This document shows, piece after piece, positions 1 to 5,855 of a DNA stretch of 15,368 bases. Position 1 is the first letter of the stretch. Every line of letters starts with the position of its first letter. The stretch is from Actinomycetes bacterium (GTDB lineage Bacteria; Actinomycetota; CADDZG01; JAHWKV01). The notes beneath the pieces were generated by a model, which saw only the letters and a program-made list of their open reading frames with translations, made no database searches and was not told the origin of the DNA. The position numbers were made by a program, and so were the translations under genes. Location: positions 1 through 15,368 of the forward strand of contig JAJCYF010000206.1 of assembly GCA_029263035.1 (NCBI GenBank), in the 5' to 3' direction.

Positions 1-84
1 GCCCCTTCGGCGCTTCCATGACCGGTTCGGACTCAGTGAATCCGGTCGCCCCGCCCGTCCCCGGCCTGCGTTCGACCCGGGTTC

Positions 85-723
85 GTGAACGAAGAGCCCG
101 TTCCCGTCGAGGCCCGGCGTGCGCGGGCGCGGCGGGGAGACGGCGACAAGCTCCGCCAGGAGATCCTGACCGCCGCCGGAAACATGCTGGCTCTAACCTC
201 GGACGAAAGCGCCGTCTCGATCCGGGCGCTCGCAGACGCAGTGGGAGTGACCCCGCCCTCCATCTACCTGCACTTCGCCGACAAGGACGAGTTGTTGATC
301 GAGGTCTGTGAGTTGAACTTCGACCACGTCAGCCGGGCGGTGGAGGAGGCGGCGGCCGAGGCATCGAACCCGGTCGACGCCATCAAGCTGGCGTGCGTCG
401 CCTACGCCCGCTTCGGACTGGAGCACCCTGAGGTCTACCGGATCCTGTTTATGAGAAAGGCGTCCACGCCGGAGCGGGAGCAGATCGAAATGGGCCAGCT
501 GCTCAACAGCTCGGGATATGGCTGGCTGCTCCGCTCGGTCCACGAGTGCATGGATGCCGGCCTCATGCGCAGGACGGACCCGATGCTGGCGGTGCTGGGC
601 ATCTGGTCGCTGGTCCACGGAATCACTTCGCTTCTGGTCTCCAAGCCCGGATTCGACTGGCCCCCAGTGGATGAGCTGATCGGGTACAACATCGACGCCC
701 ACATGAAGGGCGTTCAGCCGTAG
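85..723 (+). CDS. TetR-family transcriptional regulator
   Basis: This is a 212-residue protein starting at GTG, with no strong Shine-Dalgarno visible. It has the TetR architecture. A basic leader (residues 8-24, Arg-rich) precedes an N-terminal helix (about 22-36). The helix-turn-helix at about 45-66 contains SIRALADAVGVTPPSIYLHF, followed by DKDEL, the standard end of the TetR DNA-binding domain. The C-terminal ligand and dimer domain contains YARFGLEHPEVYRILF, characteristic of the WHG-type (TetR_C_33-like) subfamily. The ligand cannot be told from the sequence. The next two genes, on the same strand 97 nt downstream, form an ABC-2 exporter, so local control of that exporter (and of itself) is the natural inference. 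An inverted repeat at the exporter start is a candidate operator. Family assignment is firm; the target and inducer are inferred or unknown. Confidence 0.9.
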   Translation: MNEEPVPVEARRARARRGDGDKLRQEILTAAGNMLALTSDESAVSIRALADAVGVTPPSIYLHFADKDELLIEVCELNFDHVSRAVEEAAAEASNPVDAIKLACVAYARFGLEHPEVYRILFMRKASTPEREQIEMGQLLNSSGYGWLLRSVHECMDAGLMRRTDPMLAVLGIWSLVHGITSLLVSKPGFDWPPVDELIGYNIDAHMKGVQP

Positions 724-800
724 GGTCAGGGTCATTCCCTAGGAACCTGGTGCGCCGCGGGGGCTTTTTCGGTGGCTTACCCTATGGTGACGCGGCCCCG

Positions 801-820
801 GTCCGGCCACAATTCCGGAC
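801..820. promoter_or_regulatory. Inverted repeat at the ABC ATPase start; candidate TetR operator
   Basis: Perfect 6-bp arms, GTCCGG-N8-CCGGAC, end at the base before the ATG at 821. A weak -10-like hexamer (TATGGT, 783-788) lies just upstream, so a repressor bound here would act as a downstream block. The size and symmetry suit a TetR-family dimer and a tetR gene is adjacent. An mRNA hairpin hiding the start codon is the alternative. The binding protein is inferred. Confidence 0.4.
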
Positions 821-1768
821 ATGATCACTCTTGAAAATCTGAGCAAGCGGTTCGGCGAACACCTGGCGGTCGACAACCTGACCGTCGAGATCCAGCCGGG
901 GAAGGTCACAGGTTTTCTGGGTCCCAACGGCGCCGGCAAGTCGACGACGATGCGCATGATCCTCGGCCTGGACAGGCCGACCGCCGGCCGGGCGCTGATC
1001 GGGGGCCGCTCCTACGCCGACATCCCGTTCCCGATTAGGCATGTCGGCGCCCTGCTGGACTCCAAGGCCCTGCACCCGGGCCGCAGTGCCCGCAACCACC
1101 TGAGGGCCATGGCTCGATCGAACCAGATCTCTGCCGACCGGGTGGAGGAGGTGCTGCAGGAGGTGGGTCTGCAGGATGTCGCAGGTCGTAGGGCGGGCAA
1201 GTACTCGCTGGGCATGAGCCAGCGGCTGGGAATCGCCGGGGCACTGCTGGGTGACCCCGAGGTGTTGATCTTCGACGAGCCGGTGAACGGCCTGGATCCG
1301 GACGGCGTGCGGTGGGTGCGGCGGCTGGCCCGGTCGCTTTCTGCCGAGGGGCGGACCGTGCTGGTCTCCAGCCACCTCATGAGTGAGATGCAGCTCACGG
1401 CCGATCACCTGGTGGTAATCGGCCGCGGGCGGCTTCTGATGGATGCGCCGATCCACGAGGTGGTCTCCCGGATGGCGACACAGCGGGTGCAGCTCAAGAT
1501 TCCCGAGCCGGATTCGCTGATGGAGCTGGCCCGCCGGCTGGCCTCGGAGTCCCTGCAGGTGTGGCGGCGGGGGAGCGACCACCTTCTCGTGGAGGGAGCG
1601 AGCGCAGTCGAGCTGGGGGATATCGCATATGAGATGGACATCCGTCTTCATGAGCTTCGTACGCTTGAGGGGTCCCTGGAGGACGCCTACATGGCCCTGA
1701 CCGGCGACAGTGTGGAGTTCGGCTCGGGCACGCAGTCGCCGGCGGTGCAGAGCAGGAGAAGGTCGTGA
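821..1768 (+). CDS. ABC transporter ATP-binding protein (ABC-2 / drug-export type)
   Basis: This 315-residue cytoplasmic ATPase energises the permease encoded next to it. Visible motifs are Walker A GPNGAGKST (residues 34-42), the signature region SLGMSQR (129-135, a variant of LSGGQ common in this export subfamily), Walker B LIFDEP (149-154), GLDPDG after it, and the switch histidine in SSHLMSEM. The C-terminal 90 or so residues follow the nucleotide-binding domain and resemble the accessory tail of DrrA/NatA-like ATPases. The ATG at 821 puts the conserved start ITLENLSKRFG at the N-terminus. The gene overlaps the permease by 4 nt (GTGA), indicating translational coupling. The substrate is unknown; drug, lipid or peptide export or resistance are typical for the family. 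Confidence 0.93.
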   Translation: MITLENLSKRFGEHLAVDNLTVEIQPGKVTGFLGPNGAGKSTTMRMILGLDRPTAGRALIGGRSYADIPFPIRHVGALLDSKALHPGRSARNHLRAMARSNQISADRVEEVLQEVGLQDVAGRRAGKYSLGMSQRLGIAGALLGDPEVLIFDEPVNGLDPDGVRWVRRLARSLSAEGRTVLVSSHLMSEMQLTADHLVVIGRGRLLMDAPIHEVVSRMATQRVQLKIPEPDSLMELARRLASESLQVWRRGSDHLLVEGASAVELGDIAYEMDIRLHELRTLEGSLEDAYMALTGDSVEFGSGTQSPAVQSRRRS

Positions 1769-2553
1769 TCGAGCATTCGGACCGCGCCGGTTTGCGGGCG
1801 GCTGTGTCGTCCGAGTGGGTCAAGTTGTGGTCGGTCCGGTCGACGTACTGGTCCCTGGCGGCGACTGCCGCGTCGGTGGTCGGCTTCGTCCTGATCGTCG
1901 CTCTCTCGGCGGCCGCCACCAGCGCCAACGGAATCGAGATACCGCCGACAACCCCGGCCGAGGTGGCCGCCGGCGGCATGTTTTTGATGGGCCAGCTGGG
2001 ACTGGCGACGCTGGCGGCGCTGAATATCGCCGGTGAGTACGCCTCCGGCAGCATCCTTTCCACCCTTCAGTGGGTACCCCGGCGACGTCGAATGCTGCTC
2101 TCCAAGGTCCTGGTAGTGTCGCCGGTGCTGTTTGTGGCCGGCACGGCCATTACCCTGCTCGGGGTTCTGGCGGGTATGCCGTCCCTGGATGGAATCTCCG
2201 CCCCCTGGGACCTGCAGCAGGTACTCGGCGATGCGGTCAAGCTGGGCCTGTATTCGGCGGTAGCCGGCGTGATTGCCCTCGGTTTGGGGGCGGCGCTGCG
2301 CAGTGTCGCCGGTACCATTGCCTGCACTTTCCTGCTGCTGGTTGTCGTGCCGCAGACGCTGACGTCGACCGGTATGTCGTTGTTGATGACCCTGGCCGAC
2401 CTGTTCCCGGCACCGGCCGGCATGGCCCTGCTCGGCGGCGTCGACGGGCAGGCGGCTTACTCGACGCCGGTAGCTGTGGCGATCCTGCTGTTCTGGTGCA
2501 CCGGGATAATAGGCCTCGGTGCGTTCGTCTTGCGGTCGAGGGACGCAAATTGA
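1765..2553 (+). CDS. ABC-2 type transporter permease
   Basis: This 262-residue membrane protein begins at a GTG that overlaps the ATPase stop codon (GTGA). The N-terminal cytoplasmic stretch contains SSEWVKLWSVRSTYWSL, typical of actinobacterial ABC-2 permeases. About six hydrophobic segments follow, at roughly 28-52, 72-92, 115-137, 155-178, 184-205 and 230-255. A NIAGEYASGSILSTL loop after the second segment is characteristic of the family. The protein ends in a short positively charged tail (RSRDAN). It would form a homodimeric channel with the preceding ATPase. The substrate is not predictable. No obvious intrinsic terminator lies immediately after the stop; the next terminator, at 2708, is downstream of a separate promoter. 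Confidence 0.9.
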   Translation: MIEHSDRAGLRAAVSSEWVKLWSVRSTYWSLAATAASVVGFVLIVALSAAATSANGIEIPPTTPAEVAAGGMFLMGQLGLATLAALNIAGEYASGSILSTLQWVPRRRRMLLSKVLVVSPVLFVAGTAITLLGVLAGMPSLDGISAPWDLQQVLGDAVKLGLYSAVAGVIALGLGAALRSVAGTIACTFLLLVVVPQTLTSTGMSLLMTLADLFPAPAGMALLGGVDGQAAYSTPVAVAILLFWCTGIIGLGAFVLRSRDAN

Positions 2554-2579
2554 AGCCGCTCGATACCTTCGTAAAAATA

Positions 2580-2593
2580 TTAGGTATACCTAA
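2580..2593. promoter_or_regulatory. Perfect 14-bp palindrome, DtxR/IdeR-like metal box candidate
   Basis: The site reads TTAGGTATACCTAA, fully self-complementary, in an AT-rich patch that stands out from the GC-rich surroundings. It ends 9 nt before the -35 hexamer of the promoter at 2603-2631. The outer TTAGG and CCTAA match the ends of actinobacterial iron boxes (DtxR/IdeR/DmdR family), but the site is 14 bp rather than the usual 19 bp core. It could therefore serve a relative such as MntR, or an unrelated dimeric repressor. The palindrome is seen directly; the regulator is inferred. Confidence 0.5.
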
Positions 2594-2602
2594 CAAAAAG
2601 TA

Positions 2603-2631
2603 TTGACCGTCTATAGGCAGTGACCTAGAGT
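2603..2631 (+). promoter_or_regulatory. Sigma70-type promoter for the small RNA candidate
   Basis: A -35 TTGACC (2603-2608) and -10 TAGAGT (2626-2631) are separated by the optimal 17 nt. This is the best promoter match I found in the window. A transcription start around 2637-2640 is expected. The only thing downstream on this strand before a terminator is about 100 nt without a real gene. Confidence 0.6.
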
Positions 2632-2637
2632 GGGGTT

Positions 2638-2743
2638 CTCCTCTCCGACCGACTATCGGAGATCGGATAAACGGGGTTGCACGCCATGGTGACCCTATTT
2701 GCGAAGTGAGCCGCCCAGCCGACGGGCGGCTCCTTTGTTTTCC
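2638..2743 (+). ncRNA. Candidate free-standing small RNA (about 100 nt)
   Basis: The stretch lies between a promoter and an intrinsic terminator and can fold into three hairpins. The first has a 7-bp stem, TCTCCGA/TCGGAGA (2642-2662). The second is GGGT-UG-CAC/GTG-ACCC (2674-2695), with a 2-nt bulge and a 6-nt loop. The third is the terminator stem (2708-2732). The only reading frame inside is an 8-codon mini-ORF (2686-2709, MVTLFAK) with no convincing ribosome site. It does not match SRP RNA, tmRNA, 6S or a tRNA by the conserved elements I can check by eye. A riboswitch or attenuator is unlikely, because no gene follows on this strand. The exact 5' end is inferred. Confidence 0.45.
2708..2743 (+). 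terminator. Rho-independent terminator
   Basis: A perfect 9-bp stem GAGCCGCCC/GGGCGGCTC (2708-2716 and 2724-2732) with a 7-nt loop is followed by CTTTGTTTTCC. The T-rich tail is on the + strand side only, so it terminates rightward transcription from 2638 and any read-through from the ABC permease. Confidence 0.8.
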
Positions 2744-2837
2744 GGTCTTTTCCGATCCACGCCACAGCCGCTTCACAGGGAACCCAAAGGTTGGGGCGCT
2801 TTTATGGGTACCGAGGTCGATGGTCGACCATAGCCCG

Positions 2838-2866
2838 GGGGCCGCGGGCCCCGCCCGAAGGGGACC
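2838..2866 (-). terminator. GC-rich hairpins after the dioxygenase gene; possible tail-less terminator
   Basis: Two overlapping GC-only stems lie 33-61 nt past the dioxygenase stop codon. One is GGGGCC-GCG-GGCCCC (2838-2852). The other is GGCCCC/GGGG(A)CC (2847-2866). There is no U-tract on the - strand, so this fits only the U-poor hairpin type described in GC-rich actinobacteria. The rest of 2741-2898 holds two short palindromes (ATGGTCGACCAT at 2820-2831, GTCCGGCCGGAC at 2868-2879) and no credible gene. Confidence 0.3.
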
Positions 2867-2898
2867 TGTCCGGCCGGACGGACTGACGGCTCGAAGGA

Positions 2899-3648
2899 CT
2901 AGGCCGGGCGAATGCCCATGGTCAGGCCTCCGACGTACCCGTCACCGTTGCGGGTCATCTTCAGGGTCGACTTCGAGCCGCCCCGCGAGAAGATGCCGTC
3001 GTCTTCGTTGGTCGTGTCCATCTCGCCCCGGCCGGCGTAGGTACCTTCTTCGTAAACGCCGTTTGAGATGTCGTCCGGGAAGAAAAGCTGGCCGGTGTGG
3101 ACCTCGTTTCCTCCGGTGCTCACCTTGGTGTGGATGTGGACCGCCCGGCCCTGGTACCAGCCGGGATAGATGGTCTCGAACCTTGCCCTACCTTCCGCGT
3201 CGGTCATCTGGACACCCCTGAGGAAGGTCGAATTCCGGGGAGCGCTGCCGACGCCGGAGTAATCGCCGCCGGCGTCGGCGTGCCAGATGTCCACGGCTGC
3301 GTCCTTGAGGGGCAGGCAGGTGCCGGCGTCGACCACGGTCAGGTCCAGGGTCAGCGGGGTCCCCGGCCTGCCCTCGGTGATGTCGCTGCGGATCATGTCC
3401 AGATCGAGGAAGTAGGGTCCCTCGGTCATCTCCGGGGTTAGCACGCAGTCCGCCTGACCGGCGGCCGCGGGGGAGGCCGTAGAATCCGTCCCGGCGGCGC
3501 CGGGCGTCGCCGGCCCTTGGGGGGTTACCGAGCCCCTGGAGCAGGCGGCGGCAACCGCCGCCAGGCCCGCCCCTCCCAGCAGTGTCAGGGCCCGGCGCCG
3601 GGTCAATCCGGTTGGTTGGGCCGGCGGGATCCGATCCTCGGCGTCCAT
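2899..3648 (-). CDS. Exported intradiol ring-cleavage dioxygenase (Tat lipoprotein)
   Basis: This 249-residue member of the catechol/protocatechuate dioxygenase family cleaves catecholic rings between the hydroxyls with Fe(III) and O2. The N-terminus has a twin-arginine signal (TRRRALTLLGG, 16-26), a hydrophobic stretch, and a lipobox ending AAAC with the lipidation cysteine at 36. It is therefore predicted to fold in the cytoplasm, load iron, and be anchored outside the membrane. A Ser/Pro/Ala-rich linker (38-66) precedes the catalytic domain. Four Fe ligands are visible: Tyr130 (in GGDYSG), Tyr165 (in PGWYQGR), His171 and His173 (in VHIHTKV). TEGPYFLD (75-82) and IDIWHADAGG-type residues (119-128) also match the family. 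The ATG at 3648 is 2 nt after the yceI-like stop, so the two genes are cotranscribed and probably coupled. The natural substrate is unknown; such secreted enzymes are associated with lignin-derived or other extracellular catechols. Confidence 0.9.
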   Translation of the reverse strand: MDAEDRIPPAQPTGLTRRRALTLLGGAGLAAVAAACSRGSVTPQGPATPGAAGTDSTASPAAAGQADCVLTPEMTEGPYFLDLDMIRSDITEGRPGTPLTLDLTVVDAGTCLPLKDAAVDIWHADAGGDYSGVGSAPRNSTFLRGVQMTDAEGRARFETIYPGWYQGRAVHIHTKVSTGGNEVHTGQLFFPDDISNGVYEEGTYAGRGEMDTTNEDDGIFSRGGSKSTLKMTRNGDGYVGGLTMGIRPA

Positions 3649-3650
3649 AC

Positions 3651-4349
3651 CTAGGACTCCTTCTCGAAGTTGATGGCGAACTCCATCAGACCACTGTCCT
3701 CGGTCTGTGCCGGTCCGCCGCTGGGGTTGTCGATGTTGTAGTCGGCGAACACGATCGGGATGGAGCCGGTGATCTGAATCTGTGAACCGCTGCGTACGCC
3801 CTGGATGTCAAACGTCACCTCGTTGGTGACGCCGTGGGCGGTCAGATTACCGGTCGCCGTGGCTTCTCCCTGGGTTTGCTCCAGGCTGATGCCGCTGAGG
3901 TTGAGGGGCTCGGTTAGCTCAAAGGTCGCCGTCGGGTAGGTCTCGACCTCCATGATGCGCCCACGGTACTGTCCGTCACGGCGGGACTGGTCGCTGGTGA
4001 TGCTGGCCATGTCCACCTCGAAACTGCCCTGGGTCAACGCGTCGCCGTCGATGGTGAAGCTGCCGGTGACCTCGGAGGTGCGTCCGACGGCCTCGGCCTC
4101 CTGACCGAAAAGGATCTCCTTGACCCGGTATCCGACCTGTGAGCCCTCGGCCACCACCCAGGTTCCTTCCAGGGTGACGTTAGGGTCTACCGAAGCGGTT
4201 ACCGTCGGTGTTGTGTCAAGAGGCGCCGGGGCGTCGTCCGCAATGAAGTTCGTGTAGACGAACGCCCCACCGAAGCCCAGCACCAGCAGGCCGGCCACCC
4301 CTAGCAGGCCGCACTTCATCAAGCGTTTGCCCTTGTTCGCTGCAGCCAA
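3651..4349 (-). CDS. YceI-like domain protein, membrane anchored
   Basis: I place the start at TTG 4349, preceded by AAGGGAG (4363-4357) with a 7-nt spacer, giving 232 residues. ATG 4319 is an alternative with a weaker ribosome site. A longer frame from 4469 would run into the kinase gene and adds an implausible N-terminus. A single transmembrane segment (about 12-32) follows a Lys-rich leader, so the YceI beta-barrel (about 60-232) lies outside the membrane. It begins GTWVVAEGSQVGYRVKE and includes TGSFTIDG, FEVDMASITSDQSRRDGQYRGRI-like residues and the ending FAINFEK, all YceI hallmarks. YceI-family barrels bind isoprenoid or other amphiphilic lipids, but the ligand here is unknown. The dioxygenase gene follows after 2 nt. 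A degenerate response-regulator-type repeat lies 68-85 nt upstream of the start. Confidence 0.85.
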   Translation of the reverse strand: MAAANKGKRLMKCGLLGVAGLLVLGFGGAFVYTNFIADDAPAPLDTTPTVTASVDPNVTLEGTWVVAEGSQVGYRVKEILFGQEAEAVGRTSEVTGSFTIDGDALTQGSFEVDMASITSDQSRRDGQYRGRIMEVETYPTATFELTEPLNLSGISLEQTQGEATATGNLTAHGVTNEVTFDIQGVRSGSQIQITGSIPIVFADYNIDNPSGGPAQTEDSGLMEFAINFEKES

Positions 4350-4356
4350 ATTTAAT

Positions 4357-4363
4357 CTCCCTT
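4357..4363 (-). promoter_or_regulatory. Ribosome binding site fixing the yceI-like TTG start
   Basis: The - strand reads AAGGGAG, 7 nt before TTG 4349. It is the strongest Shine-Dalgarno near the gene. The downstream ATG 4319 has only a weak AAGGG about 10 nt away. Confidence 0.6.
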
Positions 4364-4413
4364 CGGTTGTTGTCTCTTTACACAAACGGTCCCCGCTGTG
4401 CCGTACATGAGCT

Positions 4414-5817
4414 TTAGCTGGGAGAAACCTGAGAATCCTGCAGCTTGAGAGCCACAAAGAACCGGGCACCGGCTCCCGGTGCGGTTTCCAGCCATACCCG
4501 GCCGCCGTGCGCCTCTACGATGGCGGAGACTATCGACAGGCCCAGGCCGGCGCCGCCGTCGGTGCGGGCTCTACCTTCGTCGACCCGGAAGAACCGGTCA
4601 AACACCTTGGCAGCCTGCTCGGGCTCTAGGCCCGGCCCTTCGTCGGCGACCTCAAGGACGGCCTCATCGCCCGCCGCGGAGACCTTCAACCGCACCGCGG
4701 TCGACTCCGGCGCGTGCTGCAGCGCGTTGGACACCAGGTTGGCGGCCACCTGACGCAGGCGGGGCTCATCGCCGGCGACAAATACCGGCTCGGGGGCATC
4801 CAGGTTCATCGGCCGGCCGGGCTGGACGGCGAGGGCGTCGTGGACGGCATCCCTGGCCACCGCCGACAGGTCGACTGCCGCCATCTCCAAATGCGGGTTC
4901 TGGTCCAGCCGTGCCAGGAGCAAAAGCTCGTCGACCAGCTTGCCCATTCGCGCCGACTCATCCTCAATCCGCTTCATCGACTTGGCTACGACCTCGGGGT
5001 CGGAACCTGCCCCGCTGCGGAATAGCTCGGCGTACCCTCGAATTGAGGTGAGCGGGGTCCTCAGCTCGTGGGAGGCGTCTGCGATGAATCGCCGGAGGCG
5101 GTTTTCAGAGGCCCGCTGCTGGGTGAACGACGACTCGATCCGTTCCATCATCTGGTTCAGCGCTCTGCCCAGCCGGCCGATTTCGGTGGAGTTGTCCTCG
5201 GGCCCCCTCCGGGAGAGGTCGCCGGCGGCTATCTCGGAGGCGGTCTGCTCCAGGCGGGTCAGGGGGCTCAGGCCGACCCGCACCAACCAGAGGGCCAGCA
5301 GGCCGGCCCCCACCAGTACCGCCATTGACACCAGGGTCTCCACCGCAATCAGGCGGGCCAGGGTGTCGTCGGCGTCCGCCCGGGACAGCGCTACCACCAT
5401 GGTCCCTTCGCCGGACGGGAATGCGAGAGCGCGGTAGTTGAACGACCCGCTCACCGACGGCGCGTCGAACAGAGCGGCTTTGGGGTCTCCGCCCGTCCCC
5501 GGTAGTGGATCGGGTAGGTCGGGCGGGGAGGCCTCCTCGCCGAGGTTGGAAGCCTGATAGCTCACCACCTGGCCGCCGGCGTTCAGCTTGGCGACGTAGG
5601 AGGCCGGCAGGCTGGTCCCCTGCGGGCCACCGGGACCTTTGGAGGGACCGCCTCGCCGGCCGCCGGAGGGTGGCCCGCCGGTGTCCCCCAGCAGAGCGGT
5701 TTCCGGGTAACGTGCCAGCTGCCTGAGCTGCTCGTCGATCCGACGCTCGAGGTAGCCTCCCAGCAGCAGGTGGGTCGTCAAACCGGCGGCAAACAGCCCC
5801 ACAGCAACCAGGGCCAC
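4414..5817 (-). CDS. Two-component sensor histidine kinase (HAMP, HisKA, HATPase_c)
   Basis: This 467-residue inner membrane kinase partners the response regulator encoded just upstream. From the GTG at 5817 it shows TM1 (about 1-20), an extracytoplasmic region (21-158) with a Gly/Pro/Arg/Lys-rich stretch at 46-68, TM2 (about 159-181), and HAMP (182-235). HisKA follows with phosphoacceptor His250 in DASHELRTPLTSIRGY. The ATP domain has the N box (Asn360/Asn364 in ANLVSNALQHAP), G1 box DEGPGLE (392-398), F box DRFFRVD (407-413), and G2 box GGAGLGLSI (421-429). The GTG start truncates the usual cytoplasmic leader. The frame stays open upstream and reads LKRVSLRTRLTAAT from CTG 5859, which overlaps the regulator stop codon, so the true start may be that CTG. 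The signal sensed is unknown. The last codons contain a possible regulator-binding repeat for the next gene. Confidence 0.93.
   Translation of the reverse strand: MALVAVGLFAAGLTTHLLLGGYLERRIDEQLRQLARYPETALLGDTGGPPSGGRRGGPSKGPGGPQGTSLPASYVAKLNAGGQVVSYQASNLGEEASPPDLPDPLPGTGGDPKAALFDAPSVSGSFNYRALAFPSGEGTMVVALSRADADDTLARLIAVETLVSMAVLVGAGLLALWLVRVGLSPLTRLEQTASEIAAGDLSRRGPEDNSTEIGRLGRALNQMMERIESSFTQQRASENRLRRFIADASHELRTPLTSIRGYAELFRSGAGSDPEVVAKSMKRIEDESARMGKLVDELLLLARLDQNPHLEMAAVDLSAVARDAVHDALAVQPGRPMNLDAPEPVFVAGDEPRLRQVAANLVSNALQHAPESTAVRLKVSAAGDEAVLEVADEGPGLEPEQAAKVFDRFFRVDEGRARTDGGAGLGLSIVSAIVEAHGGRVWLETAPGAGARFFVALKLQDSQVSPS
4417..4434 (-). promoter_or_regulatory. Degenerate PhoP-like direct repeat upstream of the yceI-like gene
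   Basis: The - strand reads TCTCAGG-N4-TCCCAGC: two 7-mers with an 11-bp period, inside the last codons of the kinase gene. It echoes the perfect TCACAGG-N4-TCACAGG at the response regulator promoter and matches 11 of 14 positions of the mycobacterial PhoP motif TCACAGC-N4-TCACAGC. No good -10 sits at the same distance. A weak TAAAGA at 4380-4375 is the only candidate. The functional claim is an inference. Confidence 0.35.
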
Positions 5818-5855
5818 GGTTGCTGCAGTCAGGCGGGTCCGTAGGGAAACCCTCT

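Noticed and set aside
71..90. ACCCGGGT and TTCG-TGAA-CGAA symmetry just before the tetR start as an autoregulatory operator
   Set aside because: Arms are only 4 bp, as expected often by chance at this GC content. The 20-bp repeat at 801-820 is a better operator candidate.
738..770. Possible terminator after tetR (CCTAGG and a G-rich stretch before TTTTT)
   Set aside because: I could not pair a stem longer than 3-4 bp directly before the T-run, so it is not supported as an intrinsic terminator.
2686..2709. Mini-ORF MVTLFAK as a leader peptide of an attenuator
   Set aside because: No gene follows the terminator on this strand to be attenuated, the peptide has no run of a single amino acid, and no clear ribosome site precedes it.
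2783..2804. Short hairpin CCCAA-AGG-TTGGG followed by GCGCTTTT as a second rightward terminator
   Set aside because: The stem has only 5 bp and the T-tract is displaced. The strong terminator at 2708-2743 already explains the end of rightward transcription.
2706..3221. 171-codon + strand frame over the intergenic gap and the dioxygenase end
   Set aside because: It starts at the terminator hairpin, is Arg/Pro/Gly-rich and continues antisense to a well-supported dioxygenase gene.
4350..4469. Longer yceI-like start at 4469
   Set aside because: It would overlap the kinase gene and add residues without any signal-peptide or domain character. The TTG at 4349 has a strong ribosome site and leaves a clean membrane anchor.
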